Origin: G965247265 sp965247265
GTDB lineage: Bacteria; Pseudomonadota; Gammaproteobacteria; UBA4575
Length of the DNA stretch: 64,000 nucleotides
Direction: 5' to 3'
Assembly (NCBI GenBank): GCA_965247265.1
Contig: OZ252002.1
Span: forward strand, 806,001 to 870,000
This document shows, piece by piece, positions 43,498-53,670 of the stretch. Within the stretch, counting starts at the first letter, position 1, and every line of letters starts with the position of its first letter. The notes beneath the pieces were generated by a model, which saw nothing but the letters and a program-made list of their open reading frames with translations, searched no databases and was not told the DNA's origin. The position numbers and the translations under genes were made by a program.

Positions 43498-43866
43498 CTA
43501 ATAAAGTCGCGGGAATTCGATACTTGTGCGTCGTCGATCACCGCCAAGTCGGCGATTTTTTTGATCGGAATAAATCGTATGTAGCGCGCTTGCGCTAAAT
43601 GGGTCTCGACGTTCTTCGTGACGTCGGTCACTATGATGTTTGAAGCGACATCCACAGTTCTGGCTACACCCCGGTAATGGAATTGTTGGTGCTTGAGCAG
43701 ATAAATAACGTATACCATGATGCGCCATCGCAGCTTCGCAACCATCATAAGGAATAACCAGCTCTACACAGTGATACGCACTGACTTTAGGTTTAGTTAC
43801 AATACTAGCCTTTGTCTTTCTTTTAGAACGAGTAGACAATTTAGAAAAAGATGGCAATAACACCAT
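43498..43866 (-). CDS. hypothetical Cys/Arg-rich protein (122 aa)
   Basis: A 122-residue soluble basic protein, function unknown. After a basic start it has YHCVELVIPYDGCEAAMAHHG and then a cysteine cluster GCSQNCGCRFKHHSDRRHEERRD (given in two parts: GCSQNCGC and RFKHHSDRRHEERRD) followed by RRLGGDRRRT. The cysteines may bind metal and the arginines nucleic acid. It faces the TonB receptor with no gap between the stops. Confidence 0.55.
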   Translation of the reverse strand: MVLLPSFSKLSTRSKRKTKASIVTKPKVSAYHCVELVIPYDGCEAAMAHHGIRYLSAQAPTIPLPGCSQNCGCRFKHHSDRRHEERRDPFSASALHTIYSDQKNRRLGGDRRRTSIEFPRLY

Positions 43867-44071
43867 AGCTCAACACCTTCCAACCGATAATTATTATTTA
43901 TTAACTTGTGTTTGTTACACATTATCTGACTAGATGATAAGTCAAAAGTTCAGCGCTTACGATTAAAACATTCTTATCATGGTGATTAGAATATTGTGTT
44001 TTTTCAGAAATTGATGAACCTTAAAGTATAAGTTGCACGTATTATTTAATGTAATTTATTACTAACTGTCA

Positions 44072-44407
44072 CTATTCATTTGTCGTGCAGAATAATTCCC
44101 CTTCAATATATGGATGCTTATCATCTGAATAGTCTTTGCCTCGCATTTCTTGCTTATCAATTTCATAATCAAACTCACGTGAATTGCACAAAACTTCAGC
44201 TTTAGCCAACCATTTTCCTGTCGCAACTTCGCTGCTCATCCCTAATTCACCGTGATAAGCAAGGTAATGTTTGCCTGGCTGAAGCACAGTATGGCTGTAT
44301 TGCGCATGCACTGCTTCGCTTCTGCTCGGAAGACTCCCACATGCAGCAAATACAAAAGCGATAATAATGCCAAAACATACCAACCAGTTAGTGGTGTGAA
44401 AATTCAA
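44072..44407 (-). CDS. putative small lipoprotein (111 aa)
   Basis: A 111-residue exported protein with signal peptide ending in the lipobox FVFAACGS. The mature part has LQPGKHYLAYHGELGM and two further cysteines (VLCNSREF, ELFCTTN) that could make a disulfide in the periplasm. No family recognised. Single gene. Confidence 0.65.
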   Translation of the reverse strand: MNFHTTNWLVCFGIIIAFVFAACGSLPSRSEAVHAQYSHTVLQPGKHYLAYHGELGMSSEVATGKWLAKAEVLCNSREFDYEIDKQEMRGKDYSDDKHPYIEGELFCTTNE

Positions 44408-44517
44408 TGTAAACTTAGAGTTTGATTATTTGAAATGATTGTTTTATGTACGTGCCTTGTATCAATTAGGCGCAAATGATTCGTTCACTGCGCCTAACTT
44501 AAATTCTCAGCAAGCAA

Positions 44518-44607
44518 TTAAAATTTACCTATAATTGCTATGGCCAAAATGATGCACGGTATTGCCATTGCAGCAACAACCAGCATCGTTTTTACAAATT
44601 CGTCCAT
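44518..44607 (-). CDS. small membrane protein (29 aa)
   Basis: ATG 44607 is preceded by GGGAG with seven-base spacing. The peptide is DEFVKTMLVVAAMAIP followed by CIILAIAIIGKF, a single membrane helix with charged ends. A longer frame to 44739 lacks a ribosome site. Too short for a homology claim; likely real on ribosome site and composition. Confidence 0.5.
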   Translation of the reverse strand: MDEFVKTMLVVAAMAIPCIILAIAIIGKF

Positions 44608-44952
44608 ATTCGTACTCCCATATATTTTTCTAGCTCTATTCAGGCAGCGGCCTGACCGGTTGGTATTATCCCTAAAGCTATGAAAACCTACAAGAAATAC
44701 AACTGACTTTATCGGCCTCAGAGGTCTATTTTTAGCCACATCGCAACGTTTGCTTCACTAAATGACCAGATACAGGTGCAAAATGCCTCGATTTGATCCG
44801 CTTTACTTAAATTCGACCGTAATTCTATTTTGCAATCCAAGGCCGACTCACACATTCACCCTGTAGAGTTATCCATAGATTTATGGAATTGATTACGATA
44901 CTAATAGCTTAATAACGACAATTTCACAGCAATTATTTTCAATTCACCACAT

Positions 44953-45675
44953 ATGCCAAGACGCAAAAAATTAAAGCGTAAAAATAGTTGGTTTACTAGA
45001 CCAGTTATACTAATCAGAAACATTGTATTTATAGCTATTGTACTTAGCGTGTTGCTTGTTCTTATGCTGCGCTGGATCAATCTGCCGTATACAAGCTTTA
45101 TGCTTGTCAAACAATTCTCCACGAATTTATCTTTACAAAAAATTGATTGGATAGAAATTGAGAACATTTCACCACATTTATTAATTGCCGTCGTTGCAGC
45201 AGAAGATCAAAAGTTTCCTAATCATTATGGTTTTGATATCAAAGCGATTCTAAATGCAATAGAAAAAAACAAAACGAATAAAACGATTCGTGGTGGTAGC
45301 ACCATATCCCAACAAGTTGCTAAGAACATTTTCTTGTGGCCACATAAAAGTATATTTAGAAAAGGGCTAGAAGCTTACTTTGCACTGCTTATTGAGGCTC
45401 TGTGGCCAAAATGGCGTATTCTAGAAGTGTATGTGAATGCAGCAGAATTTGGGCCTAACATTTTTGGCATTAATAATGCAGCGCATAGGCACTTTGGTAT
45501 ATCTGCCAGTCGACTGACACCATTTGAAGCCGCGCTGCTCGCTGCTGTATTGCCAAACCCACATCAGCTCAATGCGTCTAAACCATCAGACTATGTTTTC
45601 CAACGCGCGATGCAAATTCATCAACAGGTGAAGGCATTAGGTGGCAATCATTATTTGCATAGCATTTGGGATTAA
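44953..45675 (+). CDS. mtgA: monofunctional peptidoglycan transglycosylase MtgA
   Basis: A 240-residue inner-membrane glycosyltransferase of family 51. A basic N-terminus and one membrane helix (residues 18-42) anchor it. The catalytic motifs are visible: AAEDQKFPNHYGFD (first Glu), RGGSTISQQVAKNIFLWP, and EVYVNAAEFGPNIFGIN (second Glu), with FEAALLAAVLPNP. It polymerises lipid II into glycan strands. Length is normal. Single-gene unit, before the sensor kinase. Confidence 0.95.
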   Translation: MPRRKKLKRKNSWFTRPVILIRNIVFIAIVLSVLLVLMLRWINLPYTSFMLVKQFSTNLSLQKIDWIEIENISPHLLIAVVAAEDQKFPNHYGFDIKAILNAIEKNKTNKTIRGGSTISQQVAKNIFLWPHKSIFRKGLEAYFALLIEALWPKWRILEVYVNAAEFGPNIFGINNAAHRHFGISASRLTPFEAALLAAVLPNPHQLNASKPSDYVFQRAMQIHQQVKALGGNHYLHSIWD

Positions 45676-45738
45676 TTCACAAATTTTTATACAGAAGAAC
45701 GCGTATAATTAGCCATTCATATATAAATTAATAATATA

Positions 45739-47160
45739 ATGAGTAGTACACAACACAAACCATCGAAGCCAGCTACTAGTACTGATAAAAAACTTTCAAG
45801 CAAATCTGAATTGAAAGATTTCCGTACAGCGCTCTTCGAGTGGACCCAAAAAATACGCGCTGGCGAACTTACGGCACGGATTTCTATCAATTCAAAATTA
45901 CATAATGCCGAGCTGTGTCACGAAATTAACTTTGTTAGTGAAATGCTGGAATCATTGTCTAGAGATGCAGAGATTCAATTGCAATCTCATACGGAGCATA
46001 TCGCGCAAAAAAATAAGTCGCTCGCAACACTGTACGATGTCGTCACAAGCATTAACATGTCTCGAGATTTACAAGACTTACTTACACGCTTTTTACATAC
46101 CATGACCGAACTGGTAGATGCGCAGGCGGCCACAGTCTATCTGGAAACGAAAAAAGATACGTGTACCTTAATAGCTGAAATTGGTCTGGATACAACATTT
46201 CAAGACAAACATCCGTATTTACCAAAAAACATGCCTGACACAAACAGTAATCAAACTATTCCGGTGGATGTAATACCGTGTCCCGAACAATTGAACAAAA
46301 GATATTTTAATAGCGAGGAATTATCAATCCTCATTGTCCCTCTGCAATATCGCGGCAATATACTTGGTGTCTACAACTTTTATATTGATGCAAATAAATA
46401 CAATGAAAACAATGAATACGAAGAGCTTGTGACAAGTATGGGTCGACACTTGGGCATAGCCGTTGAAAAAGCGCGTCTAGACGATGAAGCCAATGCATTA
46501 TCAATAATGCGCGAACGAACCAATATCGCGAATGAACTACACGATTCACTTGCACAAACACTTGCAAGTGTAAAATATCAAGTTCGCGTATTAGATGAAA
46601 CTATTCACCAAGGAGATGAGTCCGCCACGTGGCAAGAATTAGAACGAATCGAATCTACAATTGATGAAGCACATACAGAATTGCGCGAACTTATTGCGCA
46701 TTTTCGCTTGCCGATTGGTGAGCGCAATTTAGTGGTATCAGCAGAACAAGTCGTTGAACGCTTTCAACAAGACACTGAAGATGTACATGTATATCTACAA
46801 AAAGAATGGCCTGATACAAAACTACCCCCGCAAATAGAATTACAGGTACTACGAATCATTCAAGAAGCCTTAACTAATGCACGAAAACACAGTGAAGCAA
46901 GTGCTGTGCGTGTCATGATGCGGGGGGATGAACATGGCCATTACACAGTATTAGTCGAAGATGATGGCGTTGGTATCTCTGAGCAACACAAGTTAAATAG
47001 TGCCGGCGAACATGTTGGGCTTAGCGTTATGAAAGATCGTGCTAGCCGTATTGGTGGTACACTCACCATTGAAACCGAACCCGGTGAAGGGGTTCAAATA
47101 CGATTAGAATTTGATTATTTGCCAGATGCCCTTCAAGATAGCCAACAGGATATGAAATAA
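45739..47160 (+). CDS. soluble NarX-type histidine kinase with GAF domain
   Basis: A 473-residue kinase of the HisKA_3/HATPase group. There is no membrane segment, unlike NarX, so it senses inside the cell. After a HAMP-like region (LTARISINSKLHNAELCHEIN) and a coiled coil comes a GAF domain (near residues 98-235), the His box ERTNIANELHDSLAQTL, and the ATP domain (IQEALTNARKHS, VEDDGVGIS, GLSVMKDRA). The response regulator follows 13 bases later. The GAF may bind a small redox or nitrogen signal; unproved. Confidence 0.9.
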   Translation: MSSTQHKPSKPATSTDKKLSSKSELKDFRTALFEWTQKIRAGELTARISINSKLHNAELCHEINFVSEMLESLSRDAEIQLQSHTEHIAQKNKSLATLYDVVTSINMSRDLQDLLTRFLHTMTELVDAQAATVYLETKKDTCTLIAEIGLDTTFQDKHPYLPKNMPDTNSNQTIPVDVIPCPEQLNKRYFNSEELSILIVPLQYRGNILGVYNFYIDANKYNENNEYEELVTSMGRHLGIAVEKARLDDEANALSIMRERTNIANELHDSLAQTLASVKYQVRVLDETIHQGDESATWQELERIESTIDEAHTELRELIAHFRLPIGERNLVVSAEQVVERFQQDTEDVHVYLQKEWPDTKLPPQIELQVLRIIQEALTNARKHSEASAVRVMMRGDEHGHYTVLVEDDGVGISEQHKLNSAGEHVGLSVMKDRASRIGGTLTIETEPGEGVQIRLEFDYLPDALQDSQQDMK

Positions 47161-47173
47161 AGGCCATAAGAAT

Positions 47174-47851
47174 ATGGATTCTGAAATAAAATTACGCATT
47201 GTGGTCATTGATGACCACACCTTGTTTCGCGAGGGTCTGCAATCCCTTTTAGGTCGTCATGGCATCGAGGTCGTTGCATCTGTTGGGGATGGCCGCGAGG
47301 GCATTCGCCTGGCTCAGGAATATAGACCTGATATTGTCTTACTCGACATGCGCATGCCTGGAATGAGCGGTCTTGACGTCCTCAAGCAATTTCAACAAAT
47401 CAATTTTGAATCGCCCGTTGTCATGCTCACCACGAGTGGCGATGAACGTGACCTAGTAGAAGCCTTGCGTAATGGTGCCAAGGGCTACCTGTTAAAAGAT
47501 ATGGAGCCAGACAATGTCGTTGCTGCATTGCGAGAAATTGTAAAAGGTGAAACAGTTGTAGCACCAAACCTTACACAAATTTTAGCGAAAGTTGTAAAAG
47601 GTGAAGATCCATTAGAACCAAAATCCAGTCCGCTTGATAACTTAACGCCACGTGAACGAGAAATATTAGGCTTATTGGCAGAAGGCCAAAGTAATAAAGT
47701 TGTTGCAAGAAATTTAGGGATCTCAGATGGAACCGTTAAACTTCACGTGAAAGCAATCTTAAGAAAATTAAATATTCATTCTCGAGTAGAGGCAGCAGTC
47801 ATTGCTGTTGAACAAGGGTTACGTGCAAATAAAACGTACGGTGATACCTAA
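47174..47851 (+). CDS. NarL/FixJ-family response regulator
   Basis: A 225-residue regulator. The receiver domain has the acidic pair IVVIDDHTLFREG, the phosphoacceptor Asp in DIVLLDMRMPGMSG and MLTTSGDERD, and KGYLLKDM. The C-terminal LuxR-type helix-turn-helix is LTPREREILGLLAEGQSNKVVARNLGISDGTVKLHVKAIL (shown in parts: LTPREREILGLLAEGQSNK and GISDGTVKLHVKAIL). It pairs with the kinase just upstream. Its targets cannot be told from the window. Confidence 0.95.
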   Translation: MDSEIKLRIVVIDDHTLFREGLQSLLGRHGIEVVASVGDGREGIRLAQEYRPDIVLLDMRMPGMSGLDVLKQFQQINFESPVVMLTTSGDERDLVEALRNGAKGYLLKDMEPDNVVAALREIVKGETVVAPNLTQILAKVVKGEDPLEPKSSPLDNLTPREREILGLLAEGQSNKVVARNLGISDGTVKLHVKAILRKLNIHSRVEAAVIAVEQGLRANKTYGDT

Positions 47852-48037
47852 GCATTTATTCTACTAGTAGTCTTTTTACCAGCTTCATAATTGTATTACT
47901 TAAACAGCACGCTGTTTGTGAATACATATATGTGATAGTTAGCAATTATAGTTACGCTCATTAAATATTTTTACAGACTGCGACTACTCACAATTAGTTA
48001 AGCTTTTTAGCATACGAGACCCTGGCAACGAAATCGA

Positions 48038-48187
48038 ATGGCATTGGTTGCAGTAATATTGTTATCCGTTGTTATTTTTAATATCCCTGCACTAACCATA
48101 GCACAAGCACTGTCTTTAGTAGCACTACTTGTGGTTTTATGTGCGGGTTATATGCTGTTTTGGAATTCATATAAAAATAAACAATAA
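48038..48187 (+). CDS. small two-helix membrane protein (49 aa)
   Basis: An open frame of 49 codons from ATG 48038: ALVAVILLSVVIFNIPALT then AQALSLVALLVVLCAGYML and a polar tail FWNSYKNKQ. Two membrane helices with a positive end. The ribosome site is weak, so the start is not certain, but length and composition are unlikely by chance in a non-coding region. Confidence 0.4.
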   Translation: MALVAVILLSVVIFNIPALTIAQALSLVALLVVLCAGYMLFWNSYKNKQ

Positions 48188-48251
48188 TTTAATCTGAATC
48201 GTCCCCACAAGACTCTGTCAGATAATAACTGTTTATAAAGAGGTCACATTT

Positions 48252-48686
48252 ATGTTCAATATTAAATTTCTTTACCCTGCTGCTGTTTTGTTCTCATTTT
48301 TAGCATGCATAAGTTTTTCAGCTCAAGCAGATGAAAATAAAATGAAGTATTATAAAAATGGTCAAGCAACCAAGCTCCCTACACTTGGCGTTGAGGGTGT
48401 TAACGCCTTCCTACAAGATATTGTGCATTCAAACGATCCAAATTCGCCTATATCTTGCGGCCTTTTCAGAATGGAAAAAGGCGCAGCACTTCACTATACC
48501 TATACGTATGATGAAGCAAAAATCATCGTTGAAGGTGAAATGACCATATCTGAAGAAGGCGGTGAAACCGTACATGCCATAGCCGGTGATATTCTTTATT
48601 TTGACGAAGGCGCAAAAATGACCTTTACGAGTGATTCGTATGGATTAGGCTTTTATTGCGGCCAACGTGGTGCAGACGACGTATAA
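48252..48686 (+). CDS. exported cupin-domain protein (EutQ-like)
   Basis: A 144-residue protein with a signal peptide (LYPAAVLFSFLACISFSAQA). The cupin core is visible as FRMEKGAALHYTYTYDEAKIIVEGEMTIS (in parts) and HAIAGDILYFDEGAKMTF. The usual metal-binding histidines are mostly missing, as in EutQ. AGAGGTC precedes ATG 48252. Substrate and role unknown; it is probably periplasmic. Confidence 0.78.
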   Translation: MFNIKFLYPAAVLFSFLACISFSAQADENKMKYYKNGQATKLPTLGVEGVNAFLQDIVHSNDPNSPISCGLFRMEKGAALHYTYTYDEAKIIVEGEMTISEEGGETVHAIAGDILYFDEGAKMTFTSDSYGLGFYCGQRGADDV

Positions 48687-48932
48687 GAACCTATTCTTAA
48701 ATACAATGTCGTAATTTAAACAATGTGGATAAAAACCGCATACTATCGTTAATATTTACAATAACATTGAACCTGGCCCGAGTATAATTTGAGGGCTTAT
48801 TTATTAAGGCTGTTAATTCATGCCCTCATTTTATCGATCTAAATTGCACTTTCGATATGGTCCAGAATAATATCGATATATCGCACCATTTATAATATTT
48901 AACATTCTAAAATTTAGACCTACAAGACCATA

Positions 48933-50632
48933 ATGAAGTGTTTTTATTTTTATAAAACAGCGACTCATTTGATTGTACTGACTGTTTTGATACTCAGTGT
49001 TCTGCACTGTGCAATAGTGTCTGCAGAAGAGTTAGACTCTGCAGAAATTATGTTAGGTGAGCGACTATTTATAGAAACCCGATTTGCACAATATTTCAAA
49101 TCTTCTTTGGATCAAGGAGGAAGTGTCAACGATCCAATTCCAAAAGGTGATCCTACATTGAATAAAACAATACGTTTTTTTGGATTGCCTCCTTATCAAA
49201 TACCCTTTGTTGATGGCCCCTATTCAGGACAAACATTTAACTGTCGCACCTGCCATCTGGTCGATGAACATTTAGAACAAAAAGAGTTAGGGATGCGCGC
49301 CTATGCTGATTTTGCCTCACGCAGCCCACTACCAACGCGAGACGATGGCCAATTCAACACGGTACGCAATGCGCCTGCGCCCGTGCACGCCTCAATTCCA
49401 CGCAAAAATCTAATCATGCATTTCGATGGTGAGTTTTACTCTTTACGACAATTGGTACGCGGAACATTAACGAACAGAAACTTTGGTTGGTTGCCAGGTG
49501 AAAAAGATATTGCAATTAATCATATATGCAAAATAGTTCGTGAAGATAATGGTAAAAATGTGCTGGCTGCAGAATTTGGCGACCTTTCATATAGCGAAGC
49601 TTTTTCAGGCGCCACAAAAGATAACAACCCCGTCGCAAGCGATTACCAAATACCTAAAGTTTTACAAACAGACATACATAAAGACTCTTGTGAACATGTG
49701 TTTGATACCGTAGCAAACTTTATTGCAATCTATACTGAGAGTTTAGTATTTGCAGCAGATGAAACTATTTTTTCACCGTACGATTTATTTTTACGCACAA
49801 ACAAGCTGCCCACTCAACCAAATTCTGATGAAAGTGATATTGACTACAGCAAACGACTCATGGCTGAAATTAAAGCATTGAAAAATAAAAATAGCCTGAA
49901 ATTTACCACGAAAAATCCAAACACAGAGCATGGTGGCTTTGAATTCCATGACTTAGCATTTCAATTTAGCGAATTAGAATTAAAGGGGATGGAAATTTTC
50001 TTTAATCAAAATGAAAAAGACCATATACAGAAAGGCAACTGCATTGCATGCCACCCCGCGCCAAATTTCACCGATTTTGGTCTACACAATACGGGCGTGA
50101 CACAAATAGAATACCAAGCAATTCATGGTAATAACGCTTTTAATAAGCTTGCCATCCCAAGCTTATCGCAGCGAAATGAACAACCCGATCAACACCTGCC
50201 TGCTACCCATCAGCATCCTAATCGACAAAGCCAGTTTCGTAGAATTCCCGATAAAAGTACACCCTTATTCACAGATCTTGGCGCATGGAATGTTTTTCAT
50301 AATGATGACTACCCCAAAACACAGGATCGCATCGAGAATTTAATTTGCAAATCTGATGACACATGCACCTCTGACGAACATGCATTGGCACTTAGCATTG
50401 CAACGTTTAAAACACCCAGCCTTCGTGATTTAGGACACTCCGCTCATATATGCACAACGGCTTATTCAGCGACCTGCATGCAACGGTAGGCTTTTATATA
50501 GGTGCTGCCGTCAACACACGACAAAAGTACTTTAGAAATGGTGATGAAGATATTGGTAGTGTAAAAATTGAACCCAACGATATTTATCCAATAACGCAAT
50601 TTTTAGTTTCTTTATACGAAGACTATAACTAA
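48933..50632 (+). pseudogene. dihaem cytochrome c peroxidase/MauG-like gene, one-base frameshift near the 3' end
   Basis: A signal peptide is followed by two haem-c motifs, CRTCH (residue about 104) and CIACH (about 371), and other family features (EIFFNQNEK-like GMEIFFNQ, FKTPSLRDLGHSA). The 5' frame ends early at 50489. A second frame from 50450 continues MHNGLFSDLHATVGFYI and NDIYPITQFLVSLYED, the normal C-terminus. The shift is near 50445: one extra C (CCATAT) would give SAPYMHNG. So one base is missing, or the gene is damaged. The protein is likely periplasmic. Confidence 0.82.
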
Positions 50633-50738
50633 TTCCATATTTTGTTGGACTATTGGGTTTGATAACACCGCATTAGTACTGATCAAACATAAAAAAAGCC
50701 TCGTAAAACAGAACTTACTCGAGCCGAGAAAACAGATA

Positions 50739-50852
50739 TTAGTATGAAAATATCGTCAGTAAGAAAGCAAATATTGTCGACATTCCTATAGCGAATACTA
50801 AAAAGTCTGGCACGCAAATATTATAGAAAAATGAATCATCAATAGTACTCAT
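50739..50852 (-). CDS. small membrane protein (37 aa)
   Basis: ATG 50852 is preceded by AGAGGA with seven-base spacing. The peptide starts STIDDSFFYNICVP and has one membrane helix (DFLVFAIGMSTIFAFLLTIF). It resembles short accessory subunits of membrane complexes, but no homologue can be named. Confidence 0.45.
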   Translation of the reverse strand: MSTIDDSFFYNICVPDFLVFAIGMSTIFAFLLTIFSY

Positions 50853-51282
50853 TGTGTTATCCTCTAGTTAAATTGTTATGGGCCCTTTGTTGTTTTAAGC
50901 AATGCAAACGACAATCATTAGATGGGACCAACCACACTTAGTTCCTCCAAATGCAAACTATTTATTTACAAAGTTATTACACTTTTCAAAACACAGCTTT
51001 AAAAATGCCCTCACTACATACTAAACAATCGCTAAGCCAAATATTTTTCGCATTATATTCAAACACAGAAAAAACACTTTTGATTAAACAACTTTATTTA
51101 CACAATCAACGCGCGCGCATGTTTATACGCAAAGCAAACTTTTAGTTAAAACGCATTAATACCTTCAACAAGATATAGTTTAAACTCAAGGGATTAAATT
51201 AATATAAAAAAAGCGTTACAAGATTGTAAATTGGTGTTTTTCGAGACTTTAAGAAATACAAAAAGGACAAACGGTATAAAAA
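50853..51282. other. 430-base AT-rich stretch without a supported gene
   Basis: A 64-codon frame at 50951-51145 has no ribosome site or family features. Nothing else can be supported; it probably carries the promoter of the small membrane protein gene. Confidence 0.4.
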
Positions 51283-51636
51283 CTAGACGTAATGCTTGTG
51301 GTCTTTACGACGTGTTCCCGAACGCTGAACAATTACACCTCGAATTGCATCCATACCAGACACTTGTATTTCATCGTATCCATCTTTTAATGCTTTTAAC
51401 ACGTAACGTTCATTTTCTATAATTAATTGTCGAAAAATATATTCGTCATTTACCAAAGCCAATACATAACAACTACTTTCAACTGCGGCCGCAGAATCAA
51501 TAATTACAATACAGCCATCTTTAAATTCAGGCTCCATGCTGTCGCCTAACACACGTAACGCAAAGGGTTCGGAGTTAGCACAGCCACCGTGATCGGCAAG
51601 ATCTGCATGTATAGGGATGTCTTTCGATTTTTCCAT
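51283..51636 (-). CDS. S24-family (LexA-like) peptidase domain protein without DNA-binding domain
   Basis: A 117-residue protein consisting of the LexA/UmuD peptidase domain alone. The nucleophile Ser is in LRVLGDSMEPEF (residue 33). The position where lysine normally stands is in VNDEYIFRQL, which has Arg instead, as in other small S24 proteins. It lacks the helix-turn-helix of LexA. It may cleave or bind a partner, or be a stand-alone fold; function not known. It lies 43 bases after the ABC transporter gene stop side (divergent context: same strand, downstream). Confidence 0.75.
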   Translation of the reverse strand: MEKSKDIPIHADLADHGGCANSEPFALRVLGDSMEPEFKDGCIVIIDSAAAVESSCYVLALVNDEYIFRQLIIENERYVLKALKDGYDEIQVSGMDAIRGVIVQRSGTRRKDHKHYV

Positions 51637-51679
51637 GTCGCTATTTTACGTGTAGCACATTGCGAATACGAATTATGCG

Positions 51680-53488
51680 CTAAGTCACTAATGCTGCAGC
51701 ATCTTCGGCTGCACGTTCTTCTTGTTGTAAGGCCCACATTTTGGCATACATGCCCTGATGTACAAGCAATTCCCGATGACTGCCAGACTCAACCAACATT
51801 CCATTATCGAGTACATAAATGGTGTCTGCATCGACAACAGTAGATAAACGATGCGCAATAACCAAGGTTGTTACTCCGTGTGTAATGTCTTGCATGGCAT
51901 TTAAAATTACACTTTCAGATTGGGAATCCAGACTGGAAGTAGCCTCATCAAAAATGAGAATGCGTGGGTTTTTCAACACCGCGCGTGCAATTGCTATGCG
52001 TTGTTTTTCACCACCCGATAATTTTAATCCACGCTCCCCTACAACGGTATCGTACTGTTGCGGAAGTTGTTCAATGAATTCATGAATGTTAGCAAGCTTT
52101 GCAGCATGCACAATTTCATCTTTGCTGGCACCTGGTTTTGCGTAATGAATGTTAAAATGAATGCTCTCATTAAACAGCACGGTATCTTGCGGCACCACTG
52201 CAATGGCTTGATGCAGACTTTCTTGCGTGCATTTACGTACATCTTGCCCATCAATGCGTACCGCACCCGATGTGACATCATAAAAACGAAATAGCAACCG
52301 CGCGATCGTCGATTTCCCTGCGCCCGATGGGCCTACCACGGCAACTTTATGACCGGATGGAATCGTAATATTTACATCGCGTAAAATCTCTCGTTCTTGT
52401 TGATACGAAAATGACACTTGCTCAAATTCAATCTCAGCTGCTTTGACATTAAGTAGTGTTGCATCTTGCGCATCTTTAACTTCAGTATCTTTGTTTAATA
52501 GTTTTAGCAACAAATCCATATCGGCAAGTGAGTAAGTAATTTGCCGATACACAATCCCCAGCGTATTTAAGGGCACAAACAGCTGCAGCATCAACGCATT
52601 CACCAATACCAAATCGCCTAGCGTCATGCTGCCTGATTTCACCCCTGCTGCAGCAAAAATCATAATAAACGTAACACCTACAGCTATAATTGCAGCTTGG
52701 CCAAAGTTCAGCATCGACATGGTAGTAATGCTTTTTACTGCAGCATTTTCCCATTGTGAGAGTGTATTGCCGTAACGTGATAACTCATATCGTTCATTAT
52801 TAAAATACTTCACCGTTTCAAAATTCAGCAAGCTATCAACTGCAATTGAATTGGCTTCTGAATCAAGGCGATTCATTTCATGTCGATACTTCATACGCCA
52901 ATTCGTTACCACCAAGGTAAATAAAATATAAATGACCACGGTTAACAAAGTGACTAAAAAAAACTTAAGCGCATAGGCACCAAATAAAATAGCCGCGACT
53001 AATGTCAATTCAACAATAGTGGGCAAAATAATAAACACCATATAATTGATAATTGAACTTAAGCTTTGTGTACCACGTTCAAGGTCACGAGTAATCGATC
53101 CCGTTTGTCTTTCCAAATGAAACCGTAACGGCAAATGATGCAAATGTTCGAGTACACGCGTAGATAGTTTTTGAATAGCGCGATAACGCACACGTGCAAA
53201 TAGCACATCGCGCAGTTCATTAAATATCGCGGTGGTTAAACGCAAGGCGCCGTACGCCAACAACAAACCCAAGGGTAATACCAATAAACTGGTTTCGATG
53301 TCTAAAGAATCGACAATGCCTTTTAAAACAAGTGGTACCGCAACCGTGGCCACCTTGGCAGCAATCAAACAACCCAGTGCAATCAGCACACGCCAGCGGT
53401 AGGTCCACACATAGGGAAACATCAGCAACAAATTTTTGTAATCCGTGCGTTGTTTATGAGGACCTTCTGTGCGGGAATAAAATTGCAT
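51680..53488 (-). CDS. Atm1/HMT1-type ABC exporter (fused permease-ATPase)
   Basis: A 602-residue half-transporter. Six membrane helices in the first 320 residues are followed by the ATPase domain: Walker A VVGPSGAGKSTIARLL, Q-loop VPQDTVLF, signature LKLSGGEKQRIAIARAVL, Walker B ILIFDEATSSLD and the switch IAHRLSTV. The segment ERQTGSITRDLERGTQS and the overall layout match the Atm1 family, which exports glutathione-linked or Fe-S precursor compounds. It is upstream of the S24 protein gene by 43 bases. Confidence 0.92.
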   Translation of the reverse strand: MQFYSRTEGPHKQRTDYKNLLLMFPYVWTYRWRVLIALGCLIAAKVATVAVPLVLKGIVDSLDIETSLLVLPLGLLLAYGALRLTTAIFNELRDVLFARVRYRAIQKLSTRVLEHLHHLPLRFHLERQTGSITRDLERGTQSLSSIINYMVFIILPTIVELTLVAAILFGAYALKFFLVTLLTVVIYILFTLVVTNWRMKYRHEMNRLDSEANSIAVDSLLNFETVKYFNNERYELSRYGNTLSQWENAAVKSITTMSMLNFGQAAIIAVGVTFIMIFAAAGVKSGSMTLGDLVLVNALMLQLFVPLNTLGIVYRQITYSLADMDLLLKLLNKDTEVKDAQDATLLNVKAAEIEFEQVSFSYQQEREILRDVNITIPSGHKVAVVGPSGAGKSTIARLLFRFYDVTSGAVRIDGQDVRKCTQESLHQAIAVVPQDTVLFNESIHFNIHYAKPGASKDEIVHAAKLANIHEFIEQLPQQYDTVVGERGLKLSGGEKQRIAIARAVLKNPRILIFDEATSSLDSQSESVILNAMQDITHGVTTLVIAHRLSTVVDADTIYVLDNGMLVESGSHRELLVHQGMYAKMWALQQEERAAEDAAALVT

Positions 53489-53670
53489 CCTAAAATTATT
53501 TTAAACGGTCATATTTCAATGCTGGCGAATAAAAAATGATAAAAATTTATAAAAGTTTTCTATTTAGTTGATTAGAAGATTTTAAGACAGAACATGCAAA
53601 AAATACTTGCAATCTTGTAACCACACGATTGTTCAGGGAATTTTAACATCACTGTAAGAGTAAAGAGCGC

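Noticed and set aside
50951..51145. 64-codon plus-strand frame
   Set aside because: No ribosome site and no recognisable pattern.
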